Positions 45,642 through 53,951 of a DNA stretch of 64,000 nt are shown here, piece by piece. The stretch is taken from positions 1-64,000 of the forward strand of contig JAJXXW010000080.1 of the NCBI GenBank assembly GCA_021780905.1. Direction: 5' to 3'. The notes under the pieces were generated by a model. The model did no database searches. It worked only from the letters and a program-made list of their open reading frames with translations, and was not told where the DNA came from. Position 1 is the stretch's first letter. Each line of letters opens with the position of its first letter. Source of the stretch: a bacterium (GTDB taxonomy: Bacteria > Verrucomicrobiota > Verrucomicrobiia > Limisphaerales > UBA11358). The translations under genes and the position numbers were made by a program.

Positions 45642-46876
45642 AATTCGCCGCGCTCGGATTAAGCGACAAAGTGCTCGAAGGCGTCCGCGCCGTCGGCTAC
45701 ACGGAACCGACGCCGATCCAGTTACGCGCCATCCCGCTGGTGTTGTCCGGCAAGGACGTCATCGGCAGTGCGCAGACCGGCACCGGCAAGACGGCGGCAT
45801 TTGCGCTGCCCATTCTTTCCAAGCTCGGCCATCACCAACCCGGCGGCCCGCGCGTGCTGATTCTGGAGCCGACCCGCGAACTCGCGGCGCAAGTAGAAAC
45901 CGCCTTCCGAGATTACGCCCGGTTCATGGATTTGAAAATCACCGTCGTCTTCGGCGGCGTCGGCTACGGCAAACAAAATGATGAATTGAAAGCCGGCGCG
46001 GACATCGTCGTCGCCACGCCCGGACGCCTGCTGGATCATCTCGAGCAGGGCACGGTGAAACTGGACAAGGTGGAATTCCTTGTCCTCGACGAGGCCGACC
46101 GGATGCTCGACATGGGTTTTCTGCCCGATGTGCGCCGGCTCGTCGAGAAATGCCCGCGCAAACGTCACAGCGCGCTGTTTTCCGCCACCATTCCGCCGCA
46201 GATCGAAACGCTCATCCAGTGGGCCATGCACGCGCCGGAGACGATTGAGATCGGCGCCCGCCGCACACCCGCCGAGACGGTCAAGCATGTGATCTATCCC
46301 GTGTCCGATATGCAGAAGACCGATCTGCTGCTCGAACTCCTAACCCGCGTGAACTACGATTCCGTCATCGTTTTCTGCCGCACCAAGCACGGTGCGGACC
46401 GCGTGGCCACCACCCTCAAGCGCGCGAACCACGCCGTCGCCGTCCTCCACTCCAACCGCACCCAGAAGGAGCGCGAACAGGCCTTGCAAGGTTTCCGCGA
46501 AGGCAAATTTGAGGTCCTCGTCGCCACGGACATCGCCGCGCGCGGGCTGGACATTGCCGACGTCAGCCACGTCGTCAACTACGACGTGCCGCAGCATCCG
46601 GAAGATTACATCCACCGGATCGGCCGCACCGGCCGCGCCGAAGCCTCCGGCGACGCCTTCACCATCATGGTGGCCGAGGACGCGCCGCACGTTTTCGCTA
46701 TCGAGCGCTTCATCAGCCAGAAAATCCCGCGCGTGAAGCTGGAAAACTTCGACTACCGCTACACGGCGTTGTTTGAGGAACCCAAGGCGGGTGCGCCGGC
46801 GGGTTTCCCCGGCAAGGTGCGCGGCGGCCGCGTCCACGGCGGCTACCATTTCGCGCCCGGCGGCCGGAGAAGGTAA
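45638..46876 (+). CDS. DEAD-box ATP-dependent RNA helicase (RhlE-like)
   Basis: 412 residues with the complete motif set: Q motif (EPTPIQLRAIPLVLSGKD), motif I AQTGTGKT, Ia PTRELAAQ, II DEAD in VLDEADRMLDMGF, III SAT, IV-V (IVFCRTKHGADR, ATDIAARGLDI), VI HRIGRTGRA. The C-terminus is a short basic Gly/Arg tail. It unwinds short RNA duplexes, in bacteria usually in ribosome assembly, RNA decay or cold adaptation. Translationally coupled to the RGG-type protein upstream. Confidence 0.95.
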   Translation: MKFAALGLSDKVLEGVRAVGYTEPTPIQLRAIPLVLSGKDVIGSAQTGTGKTAAFALPILSKLGHHQPGGPRVLILEPTRELAAQVETAFRDYARFMDLKITVVFGGVGYGKQNDELKAGADIVVATPGRLLDHLEQGTVKLDKVEFLVLDEADRMLDMGFLPDVRRLVEKCPRKRHSALFSATIPPQIETLIQWAMHAPETIEIGARRTPAETVKHVIYPVSDMQKTDLLLELLTRVNYDSVIVFCRTKHGADRVATTLKRANHAVAVLHSNRTQKEREQALQGFREGKFEVLVATDIAARGLDIADVSHVVNYDVPQHPEDYIHRIGRTGRAEASGDAFTIMVAEDAPHVFAIERFISQKIPRVKLENFDYRYTALFEEPKAGAPAGFPGKVRGGRVHGGYHFAPGGRRR

Positions 46877-46911
46877 TTTGAAAAAAGAAATTTTATCAAG
46901 GGGGGTTCAAC

Positions 46912-47292
46912 TTGAAAAATTACTTCAAATTTTCAAGTGACTTTCGCGTTTGGGGAACCTTGATTATTTTTTCCGCTGCTTGCGGTTGCGTATTTCTATC
47001 CTTGCCTAGTTGGATTGATAAACTTCACTTCGACACAATTGGCCCGGCGGGTGTTTGCATCAATAACCTCCGCCAAATTGACGCAGCGGCAAACCAGTTT
47101 GCGCTTGAACATAATTTGACCAACGGTTCGCCAATTAATTTTACAAACGACCTGACGCCCTACATCAAGCTGAACAGCGCGGGAAAAATTCGTTCGTGTC
47201 CGAACGGTGGCCTTTATCAAATCAGCAAAGTCGGCGATAAACCTACTTGTTCGCTCGGCACGACGGTTACGCCCGCACACGTATTGCCATAA
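46912..47292 (+). CDS. Small exported pseudopilin-like protein lacking a prepilin leader
   Basis: 126 residues from TTG 46912; the AAGGGGGG 10 bases upstream decides this start. A single N-terminal helix (GTLIIFSAACGCVFLSLPSW) anchors a periplasmic domain whose layout, INNLRQIDAAANQFALEHN followed by CPNGGLY...PTCSLGT, is that of the short Verrucomicrobia pseudopilin-type proteins. The Glu+5 and processing site of true prepilins are missing. It is convergent with dnaN (51-bp gap). Confidence 0.65.
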   Translation: MKNYFKFSSDFRVWGTLIIFSAACGCVFLSLPSWIDKLHFDTIGPAGVCINNLRQIDAAANQFALEHNLTNGSPINFTNDLTPYIKLNSAGKIRSCPNGGLYQISKVGDKPTCSLGTTVTPAHVLP

Positions 47293-47343
47293 ATGAAAAA
47301 AACCCCGGCCGCAAAGCCAGCCTCTTTTCTGGTTTGAGATTTT

Positions 47344-48450
47344 TCAATTCAGCCGCATTGGCATGACGACGTAGAGGAACGGGCCGTTGATCTTGATGAC
47401 GCCGGGGCTGAGTTCGTCAATCAGCTCGATGAACACTTCCTCCTCCGTCAGCGCGTTGAGCGGGTCAATGAGGTAGCGCGGATTGAAGGCGATGGCGAGT
47501 TCCTTGCCCTTGTAGTTGATGGCCATCGTCTCGCGCGCTTCGCCGACTTCGGGCGAGTTGGCGGTGATGGTGAGAACATTTTTGGAAAAGGCCATTTTGA
47601 CCGAGTTGGCCTTTTCGCTGGTCATGATCTCGGCCCGGCGCAACGCCTGCACCAACTCCTCGCGCCCGACAGCAATCCGTTCCTTGGCCTCGCCCGGAAT
47701 AACCTGGCGATAGTTCGGATAATTTCCCTCGATGAGTTTAGTGATGAGCAGGACGGAAAGTCCATTTTCACTCTTCAGGGCGAAAGAGGCCTGATTTTCT
47801 CCAAACTTGAGTTCCACCTCTCCCTGATCCTGCAATAGGCGGTTGAGTTCGTTGATGGCCTTGGCTGGCACGATGAATTCACTCCCGTTCTGTTCTGATA
47901 GCTCCACTTCCTCGTCCACCAAAGCCAGCCGGCGCCCATCCGTGGCCACCAGCGTCATTTTCGCTTCCTTCAGGCTGAAAAATATCCCGTTCAAAACATA
48001 TCGGGATTCGTCCGTCGAGACGGCAAAGCTGGTTTTCCGGATCATCGCGCGGATGTTTTCCTGCGGCAGGGTCACTTTTTTTTCATCTTTGAATTGAGGA
48101 ACCGGCGGAAATTCCTCGGCGGCCAGCCCGTGAATTTTGAAATAAGAGGCTCCGCTTCGAATTGAGGAAATGTTTTTTTCATCGGCTTCAAAATCGATTT
48201 CTCCGGTCAATTCCCGCACGATGCCAAAGAGTTTTTTTACGGGGAGGGTGGTCGCTCCGGGCTGGCTGACTTTCGCCTCTACTTTGCAGGCGACGGTCAC
48301 GTCGAGATCTGTCGCGGTAAACTCGACATGGCTCCCCTCGGCGCGAATAAGCACGTTGGAAAGGATGGGCAGGGTCGTCCGGGAGCTCACGACATTTTGA
48401 ACCGCTTGGAGTCCGGCGATGATCTGGTCTTTTGAGATCGTTAGGTTCAT
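47344..48450 (-). CDS. dnaN: DNA polymerase III sliding clamp (beta subunit)
   Basis: 368 residues, three clamp domains, full family length. N-terminus MNLTISKDQIIAGLQAVQNVVSSR, the SYFKIHGLAAEEFP region, VPAKAINELNRLL and the C-terminal PGVIKINGPFLYVVMPMRL, which is the usual clamp ending. It tethers the replicase to DNA. A minus-strand TATTAT box lies 6-12 bases before the ATG (48457-48462), which would make the transcript nearly leaderless if used. dnaA and recF are not beside it. Confidence 0.97.
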   Translation of the reverse strand: MNLTISKDQIIAGLQAVQNVVSSRTTLPILSNVLIRAEGSHVEFTATDLDVTVACKVEAKVSQPGATTLPVKKLFGIVRELTGEIDFEADEKNISSIRSGASYFKIHGLAAEEFPPVPQFKDEKKVTLPQENIRAMIRKTSFAVSTDESRYVLNGIFFSLKEAKMTLVATDGRRLALVDEEVELSEQNGSEFIVPAKAINELNRLLQDQGEVELKFGENQASFALKSENGLSVLLITKLIEGNYPNYRQVIPGEAKERIAVGREELVQALRRAEIMTSEKANSVKMAFSKNVLTITANSPEVGEARETMAINYKGKELAIAFNPRYLIDPLNALTEEEVFIELIDELSPGVIKINGPFLYVVMPMRLN

Positions 48451-48634
48451 GTGCTTATAATATTCTTTCTTTTAAAAAAATTCTATTCGTATTAAGGCCT
48501 GTGAACAAGCCGAACAATTGATAAAAACTCATTCTTTACCGGCCGAAATGATCCGTTTTTCAATGTGACCAGTTCAAGCTATACGAGCGAGGAAAATTAA
48601 AAAGTAAAAGTTATTGGCAACTTCCACAAGTCAT
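48451..48634. other. AT-rich gap between dnaN and the cysteine desulfurase gene
   Basis: 184 bp, AT-richer than the surroundings, with TGTGAACAA (about 48502), TCCACAAG (about 48625) and TTCACAAG (about 48636), which are only partial matches to DnaA boxes. It must carry the dnaN promoter. A replication origin cannot be claimed. Confidence 0.3.
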
Positions 48635-49801
48635 TCACAAGCGGCTGGCCTTGTTTCCCGCTAGTTGTGCGCGACGGATCACCGCCGGCAGCGCCGAACA
48701 AACAAAATCCACTTCAGCGGCAGAAGAAAAGCGGCCCAAAGAAAAACGAACCAGCGAATTGGCCGAGTCCTTTCTTCCCAAAGCCAGAACCACATGACTA
48801 GGAACCAAGGAACCGGCCGAGCAGGCCGAACCGCTTGAGGCGCAAATGCCCTCCAAATCCAATCCCGCCAGCAGCGAGATCGAATCCGCACCGCGCACAA
48901 CAAAGGAAACCGTGTTGGAGAGACAATTTTTTTGGGGACTGACCAGTTTGCATCCGGCGACAGATTTCACAGCGGCGCGCAACTTTTCTGACAAATGCAA
49001 AAGAAAATCAGCGGCAAAAATCGGCGGCCGAACAAAATTTTCCATGGCCACAACCAGGCCAAAGATGGCCGCCAGATTTTCCGTGCCGGCGCGGCGTTCG
49101 TTTTCCTGGGCACCGCCAAAAATTATGGGGTCCGGCATGAGCGGCGAATTGATAAAAAGCAATCCGGCTCCCTTTGGACCATGAAACTTGTGCGCGCAAA
49201 TGGAAATCAGGTCAGCGTTGAAATGGCTGATGTTGGCGAACGGCTCTTTGCCGAACCATTGAACCGCGTCCGAATGGAAAACCACGCCGCGCTCGCGACA
49301 AACCGCCCCCAACTCGGACACCGGTTGGATCGTGCCAATTTCATTGTTGGCCGCCATGATGGAGACGAGAACAGTGTCCGCGCGGATCGCTCGCTTCAAG
49401 TCGTCCGGGGCCACGCGACCCTCCGAATCAACCGGGAGGCGCGCGACTAAAAACCCCTCTTTTTTTTCCAGATAATCAAACGCCTGCAACACCGCGTCGT
49501 GTTCGACGGCGGAAGTGATTAAATGCCGGCCCTTTGACTGGAGAAGGCGGGCCGTGCCGAAAATAGCGAGGTTGTTGGCTTCCGTGCCGCCGCTGGTAAA
49601 GATGATTTCACTCGGCTTTGCCCCGAGAAATTTTGCCGCGCGGTCGCGCGCGTCGTCGAGTTCCGCCCGGGCCTGGCGGCCGATGCGATGCAGGCTCGAC
49701 GGATTGCCCCAGACCTCGCCGAGAAAGGGCAGCATCGCGTCGCGCACCAGCGGGTCGAGCGGGGTGGTGGCGTTGTAATCGAAATAAATCGAGCGCGGCA
49801 T
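48635..49801 (-). CDS. Cysteine desulfurase (NifS/IscS class)
   Basis: 388 residues. This PLP enzyme takes sulfur from cysteine for Fe-S clusters, thio-tRNA and other cofactors. Fold-type I signature FTSGGTEANNLAIFG, PLP Lys in SICAHKFHGPKGAGLLF, and the catalytic Cys in SSGSACSAGSLVPSH. The N-terminus IYFDYNATTPLDP is standard. It may serve tRNA thiolation alongside MnmG (MnmA type), but no Fe-S scaffold gene is adjacent. It is divergent from trpF (87-bp gap). Confidence 0.95.
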   Translation of the reverse strand: MPRSIYFDYNATTPLDPLVRDAMLPFLGEVWGNPSSLHRIGRQARAELDDARDRAAKFLGAKPSEIIFTSGGTEANNLAIFGTARLLQSKGRHLITSAVEHDAVLQAFDYLEKKEGFLVARLPVDSEGRVAPDDLKRAIRADTVLVSIMAANNEIGTIQPVSELGAVCRERGVVFHSDAVQWFGKEPFANISHFNADLISICAHKFHGPKGAGLLFINSPLMPDPIIFGGAQENERRAGTENLAAIFGLVVAMENFVRPPIFAADFLLHLSEKLRAAVKSVAGCKLVSPQKNCLSNTVSFVVRGADSISLLAGLDLEGICASSGSACSAGSLVPSHVVLALGRKDSANSLVRFSLGRFSSAAEVDFVCSALPAVIRRAQLAGNKASRL

Positions 49802-49888
49802 TCGGATTTACGCTGGCTGGCTTTTGAATTATGTTTTGACCGAAACGGCAGACTGATCCCATAGTAATTCAGAAAGCAAGCATCGTAA

Positions 49889-50506
49889 ATGCAAACCAAG
49901 GTGAAAATCTGCGGCGTCACGAACGTCGCCGACGCCATCGCCGTTGCCGAGGCCGGGGCGGACATGATCGGGCTGAATTTTTACGCTGGCAGTCCGCGGC
50001 ATCTGGAACTCGCGGCCGCCGGGCAAATTTGCCGCGCACTGCCGCCCTTCGTCCTGCGCGTGGGGGTGTTTGTGAATCCGGCCGAAGAGGCGGTGCTGGC
50101 GGCCATCCGCGTTTGCGGCCTGAACCTGCTGCAATTTCACGGCGACGAACCCTCGGAATTCTGCACCCAGTTCGGGCTGATGAGCGTGAAAGCGCTGCGC
50201 GTGCGGGACGCGGAATCGCTGGCCGCGCTGGAGAATTATTCCACCGACGCGTTTTTGTTGGATGCCCATTCCAACAGCGGACTCGGCGGCACGGGCGAAA
50301 AATTCAACTGGGACCTGGCCCGGGCGGCGCAGAATTATGGAAAACCCATCATTCTCGCCGGCGGGCTGACGACCGAAAATATTGCGGAGGCGGTGCGGCG
50401 GGTGCGACCGTTTGCCGTGGATGTGGCCAGCGGCGTGGAATCCGCGCCCGGCAAAAAGGATGTGGCGAAAGTGCGGGCCTTCGTCGCCGCGGTGCGCGCG
50501 GCATAA
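49889..50506 (+). CDS. trpF: Phosphoribosylanthranilate isomerase
   Basis: 205 residues, a small TIM barrel of tryptophan biosynthesis that rearranges phosphoribosylanthranilate. N-terminal [28 protein letters not shown] with the catalytic Cys, the Asp-bearing [22 protein letters not shown] and the phosphate-binding [10 protein letters not shown] are all present. No other trp gene lies beside it in the window. Confidence 0.96.
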   Translation: MQTKVKICGVTNVADAIAVAEAGADMIGLNFYAGSPRHLELAAAGQICRALPPFVLRVGVFVNPAEEAVLAAIRVCGLNLLQFHGDEPSEFCTQFGLMSVKALRVRDAESLAALENYSTDAFLLDAHSNSGLGGTGEKFNWDLARAAQNYGKPIILAGGLTTENIAEAVRRVRPFAVDVASGVESAPGKKDVAKVRAFVAAVRAA

Positions 50507-50640
50507 AACTCCGGGAGGGGCGGGGCGTTCGTGCTGGTCAAACATCCAAACTGGCGGCAGCGCAAAAAGGTTCGTATGAGAGCGCAAAAGGGTTGTTGTT
50601 ATGCGCTCCACCCATGTTATTGTTTAAAAATAACCAAAGT

Positions 50641-51507
50641 ATGTTTGCCTACCCATATCTCAAAAACGCAGCCGGCGGCTCAAGCCAGCGGCGGACGCCG
50701 TTTTTCAGGCCTGCAGCCTTCACCTTGATTGAACTGCTGGTGGTGATCGCCATCATTGCCATTCTGGCAGCCATGCTCTTGCCGGCGCTCCAGAAGGCGA
50801 AGATCAAGGCTCAGGAAATCGCCTGCCTCAACAATGCCAAGCAAATCACCCTCTCATTGACGATGTATTTCAATGACTCAAAGGGGCTGCTGGGAGTTCA
50901 GTCTTGGCCCGCAACTTGGTTTGGCTTGCTGGACACGAATTACAACGCCATCAAGAAAGCCCGTTATTGCCCGGCAGCAGCGGAACAAAACCCCTGGGGC
51001 GGCCCCACCCACCAAAACAGTCCCAGTTCCCTCGAGCCGGCCGCTTTTGGGACGGCGGATTATCCCTGGAGCATGATTAACTGGAGCGTCAACCAATTTG
51101 ATTCGCAGGGCAGCTACGGTTTGAACTATTGGTGCTATAACAGCGCGGCGGCGGCAAGGGACCGGATTGATTTTAATACTGAAACCGCAAATTTTTATAA
51201 CAAAGACATTGAAATCTTTTCTCCTTCCACGACACCTTACTTTGCCGAAGCGAATTGGATGGGCGGCAGTCCGCATATCAATGACACAGTCACCACAGAT
51301 TTATATAATGGTCAGGAGTATGCCGAAATGGGCCGGTTTGAAATTGCCCGGCACTGGGGCAAGCCGGCTTCAGTCGCCCCGCGCAGTTGGCCGTCGGGCA
51401 CGCCTTTGCCGGGACGCAACAACATCGGCTATGCCGACGGCCATGCTCAATCCACCAGATTAAGCGACCTGCGCAACCTCACTTGGAACAAAACCTGGCC
51501 GCATTAA
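50641..51507 (+). CDS. Type II secretion-type pseudopilin (large, DUF1559/H-x9-DG-like group)
   Basis: About 288 residues from ATG 50641 (an in-frame ATG at 50614 would add nine residues). The prepilin leader precedes [24 protein letters not shown]; processing is expected at Ala26/Phe27, with Glu31 at +5. [19 protein letters not shown] and the C-terminal [13 protein letters not shown] are typical of the many pseudopilins of this phylum. It is about 130 bp downstream of trpF with no shared operon evident, and a second, broken pseudopilin gene follows. Confidence 0.85.
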   Translation: MFAYPYLKNAAGGSSQRRTPFFRPAAFTLIELLVVIAIIAILAAMLLPALQKAKIKAQEIACLNNAKQITLSLTMYFNDSKGLLGVQSWPATWFGLLDTNYNAIKKARYCPAAAEQNPWGGPTHQNSPSSLEPAAFGTADYPWSMINWSVNQFDSQGSYGLNYWCYNSAAAARDRIDFNTETANFYNKDIEIFSPSTTPYFAEANWMGGSPHINDTVTTDLYNGQEYAEMGRFEIARHWGKPASVAPRSWPSGTPLPGRNNIGYADGHAQSTRLSDLRNLTWNKTWPH

Positions 51508-51549
51508 CATCCGCTGCCGGCGGACGGTGGTATTTTTCCGGCGTTTTAT

Positions 51550-51640
51550 GCCCGTGCTCAAGTCCGGCCACGCCGCCGTGGCGGGTTCACGTTGATTGAA
51601 CTGCTGGTGGTGATTGCCATCATCGCGATTCTGGCGGTGC
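51550..51640 (+). pseudogene. Truncated pseudopilin start
   Basis: Codes for [21 protein letters not shown] and then runs into unrelated sequence at about 51640. No in-frame ATG precedes the leader, and the globular part is missing. It is the broken sister of the gene at 50641 and ends at an IS5-type fragment. Confidence 0.7.
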
Positions 51641-51795
51641 TGGTGCATCAACCAACCGAAGGTGGGTTCCACCACCCAGCACCGGGCCAAGACCTTGAAG
51701 CCCTTGGTGGTATCGGAGCGTTTTATGACCTAGACGTCCAGTTTGGGGCGTAGTCCCTTGACCCATTGGGCAAAGGTCTCGCCGGCATAGCCGAG
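51640..51795 (-). mobile_element. IS5-family transposase C-terminal fragment
   Basis: The minus strand codes [20 protein letters not shown] and then [12 protein letters not shown], the end of the catalytic core of IS5-type transposases (WVVERTFGWL). An in-frame stop follows KLDV upstream. Nothing else of the element is visible. 51796-51894 is AT-rich leftover sequence without a gene. Confidence 0.75.
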
Positions 51796-51894
51796 CTACG
51801 CAAAATATTATGTGTTCATTTTTCTGGTTGGTGTAATCCCTAACGTTGCTAACGCTGTGGTGATAGCTCCGTTGCCTTTCGGGAGTAAGGAGTT

Positions 51895-52431
51895 TCACCA
51901 CTTCACCGGCGTGGTCAATTTTTTGCCGAAACGATTCGTGTAATGAATCTGCCCGTGATGCCGACCATATTCATAGACCAGCTTGGTGATTTTCACGTCG
52001 TAGCAGCAATATTCTGCAATCTCTGCCAGTTTGCCTTCCTTCCACCATTGGATGGCCTGCAAGCCTTCGGCGGTTTTTTCCACGCCGAACGTCGCCGTGG
52101 CGATGGAATCGAGCGAAAGCCGGTGGCCGAGGGAATTTTGCAATTCCACGAGCATGTCCAGCGTCGGCAACTGCGTCAAATCCAGCGACGTGTAGCCGTG
52201 CAGCACTTCATAATCAAACCGCAGGTGGTTGAAGCCGACGACCAGATCGGCGCGCTGCAAATCCTTGATGAGTTCGTCCACCTGCCGCTCGCCGTAGATT
52301 TTATATTCGCCGGTGACGCTGTGGCAGGTCACGCCCACGCTCATGCCCATTTTGGCAATGTTGCCCCAGCCGCCGACTTCCTCGGCGGACTTCTGCGTTT
52401 CCAGGTCGAAAAATAAAATGTTTTTGGCCAC
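51895..52431 (-). CDS. RNase H-like 3'-5' exonuclease-type protein
   Basis: 178 residues. ILFFDLETQ at the N-terminus is the DxE ExoI motif, VVGFNHLRFDYEVL is ExoII-like, and YCCYDVKITKLVYEYG near 140-155 is the ExoIII-like YxxxD element, so a DEDD-type nuclease fold is likely, close to the RNase_H_2 (PF13482) group. Substrate unknown. It stands alone on the minus strand, after the pseudopilin debris. Confidence 0.75.
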   Translation of the reverse strand: MAKNILFFDLETQKSAEEVGGWGNIAKMGMSVGVTCHSVTGEYKIYGERQVDELIKDLQRADLVVGFNHLRFDYEVLHGYTSLDLTQLPTLDMLVELQNSLGHRLSLDSIATATFGVEKTAEGLQAIQWWKEGKLAEIAEYCCYDVKITKLVYEYGRHHGQIHYTNRFGKKLTTPVKW

Positions 52432-52452
52432 GGCGAAAAGTTTGCCCGATAC

Positions 52453-52543
52453 AAATCAGGAAACCAAGAAATCCGGTAAAGAAATTCCTGATTTCCTGCC
52501 TTCCTGATTCAAAATGACTTTGGCCTTTAGACTTTGGACATTG
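52453..52543. repeat. Heptad-type repeats before the redoxin gene
   Basis: AATCAGGAAACC (52454-52465) is mirrored by copies of TTCCTGATT (52486-52509), then four 7-base units follow: GACTTTG, GCCTTTA, GACTTTG, GACATTG (52516-52543). They occupy almost the whole divergent gap between the nuclease and redoxin genes. Confidence 0.8.
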
Positions 52544-52559
52544 GGCTTATATTTTCCGC

Positions 52560-53135
52560 ATGGCTCTGACACCTTCCACCATGCTGCCGCTCGGCACGCC
52601 CGCGCCGGATTTTCAATTGCCGGATACCGACGGCAAAATCATTTCGCCCGCCCGCTTCCAGGACAAGGCCGCGCTCGTCGTGATTTTCCTGTGCAACCAT
52701 TGTCCGTATGTCATCCACCTCCGCGCCGGCCTGGCGCAACTCGCGCGCGACTACGCCGCGAAAAATGTCGCCCTCGTCGGCATCAATGCCAATGACGCGA
52801 AAAATTATCCCGCCGACAGTCCTGCCCGGATGAAGGATGAAGTGAAAACTGCCGGCTACATTTTTCCTTATCTCTTCGACGAAACCCAGGCTGTCGCCAA
52901 AGCCTATCGCGCCGCCTGCACGCCAGACATCTTTCTGTTCGGTCGCGGGCGCCGGCTGGTTTATCGCGGCCAGTTCGACGCCAGCCGACCGGGCAACGGC
53001 ATCCCGGTGACGGGCGGAGATTTGCGCGCCGCGCTCGACGCCGTGCTGGCGGGGAACCCGACTTCCGAACTGCAAGTCCCCAGCATGGGCTGTAACATCA
53101 AGTGGAAAGCGGGGAACGCGCCGGACTATTTTTAG
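52560..53135 (+). CDS. Thioredoxin-like peroxiredoxin-family protein
   Basis: 191 residues, AhpC/TSA-like fold. LPLGTPAPDFQLPDTDGK opens the domain, and FLCNHCPYVIH (about 43-53) is a CxxC redox centre of the kind found in 'thioredoxin family' proteins related to resA/alkyl hydroperoxide reductases. The later PSMGCNIKWK holds a further Cys that may be the resolving residue. No signal peptide, so cytoplasmic. Its TAG stop lies in the first bases of the 53133-53207 hairpin. Confidence 0.85.
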   Translation: MALTPSTMLPLGTPAPDFQLPDTDGKIISPARFQDKAALVVIFLCNHCPYVIHLRAGLAQLARDYAAKNVALVGINANDAKNYPADSPARMKDEVKTAGYIFPYLFDETQAVAKAYRAACTPDIFLFGRGRRLVYRGQFDASRPGNGIPVTGGDLRAALDAVLAGNPTSELQVPSMGCNIKWKAGNAPDYF

Positions 53136-53207
53136 ACACGGATTACACGGATTTTCACGGATGAAAACCGGTGGTCAATCCAGGTTGATCCGTGAAATCC
53201 GTGTCTA
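53133..53207. repeat. Hairpin of CACGGAT/ATCCGTG units between convergent genes
   Basis: TAGACACGGATTACACGGAT (53133-53152) is mirrored by ATCCGTGAAATCCGTGTCTA (53188-53207). The mirrored ends supply the TAG stops of both neighbours: 53133-53135 for the redoxin gene and 53205-53207 (minus strand) for gmhA. It may serve as a two-way terminator. Confidence 0.85.
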
Positions 53208-53771
53208 TGCCTTCGGGAGTTTTTCTTCGACCAATTCGCAGAGCGCGTGATATAAAACTTTTTGCGCCTCCTGAATCCGCGCCGTGGAATTGCCGGGCAC
53301 AATCAGATCAATTGTCGCCAAGCCCTTCGTAAATCCGCCGTCGCGGCCCAGGATGGCGATGCTTTCGACGCCTTTGCGTTTGGCTTCTTCAAGCGCGCGA
53401 AGAATGTTCTTGGATTTGCCGCTGGTGCTGATGCCGATGAGCACGTCGCCCGGTTCCGCCAGGCCCCAGACCTGGCGCGCGAAAATCTCGTCGGCATGGT
53501 AGTCGTTGCACACGGCCGTCATAAATTCGCCGTTGGCCGTGAGCGAGATGGCCGGATACGGCCGGCGATCGTTTTGAAACCGGCAGAGAAATTCCGTGGC
53601 CAGATGCGTGGCATCCGACGCGCTGCCGCCGTTGCCGCACAGCAGCAGCTTGTGGCCGCCGGTGAGCGAGCGCAGGACCAGTTGCGCCGCGCGGTTCAAC
53701 GGCTCCTCCAGCGCGGACAATTGGCGCAGCGTAGCGACGGATTCTTCAACCGCGCGTGACAAATGACTCAT
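53205..53771 (-). CDS. gmhA: Sedoheptulose-7-phosphate isomerase (SIS domain)
   Basis: 188 residues of the GmhA family. It converts sedoheptulose-7-phosphate to heptose-7-phosphate, the first step to LPS inner-core heptose. LLCGNGGSASDATHLATEF (phosphate-binding loop with the start of the metal site), SLTANGEFMTAVCND, GDVLIGISTSGKSKN and the C-terminal EAQKVLYHALCELVE are typical. Consistent with the lipid A genes elsewhere in the window. Downstream 53772-53951 has no gene. Confidence 0.9.
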   Translation of the reverse strand: MSHLSRAVEESVATLRQLSALEEPLNRAAQLVLRSLTGGHKLLLCGNGGSASDATHLATEFLCRFQNDRRPYPAISLTANGEFMTAVCNDYHADEIFARQVWGLAEPGDVLIGISTSGKSKNILRALEEAKRKGVESIAILGRDGGFTKGLATIDLIVPGNSTARIQEAQKVLYHALCELVEEKLPKA

Positions 53772-53951
53772 GCCGACAGCCTAATCACTGGCAGTCGAAA
53801 GAAAAGACGAAAGCGGCCTCGAGTTGTTGTGCCGCCGACAGTTTGGATTTAACCGACATGAATCCTTTGTAAAAACTGACGGCCCCCGGCAAAACGATTT
53901 ACCATGCTGGCCGCGCTCATTGCCGCCACCGACTGGGATTGAACCGCAGAC

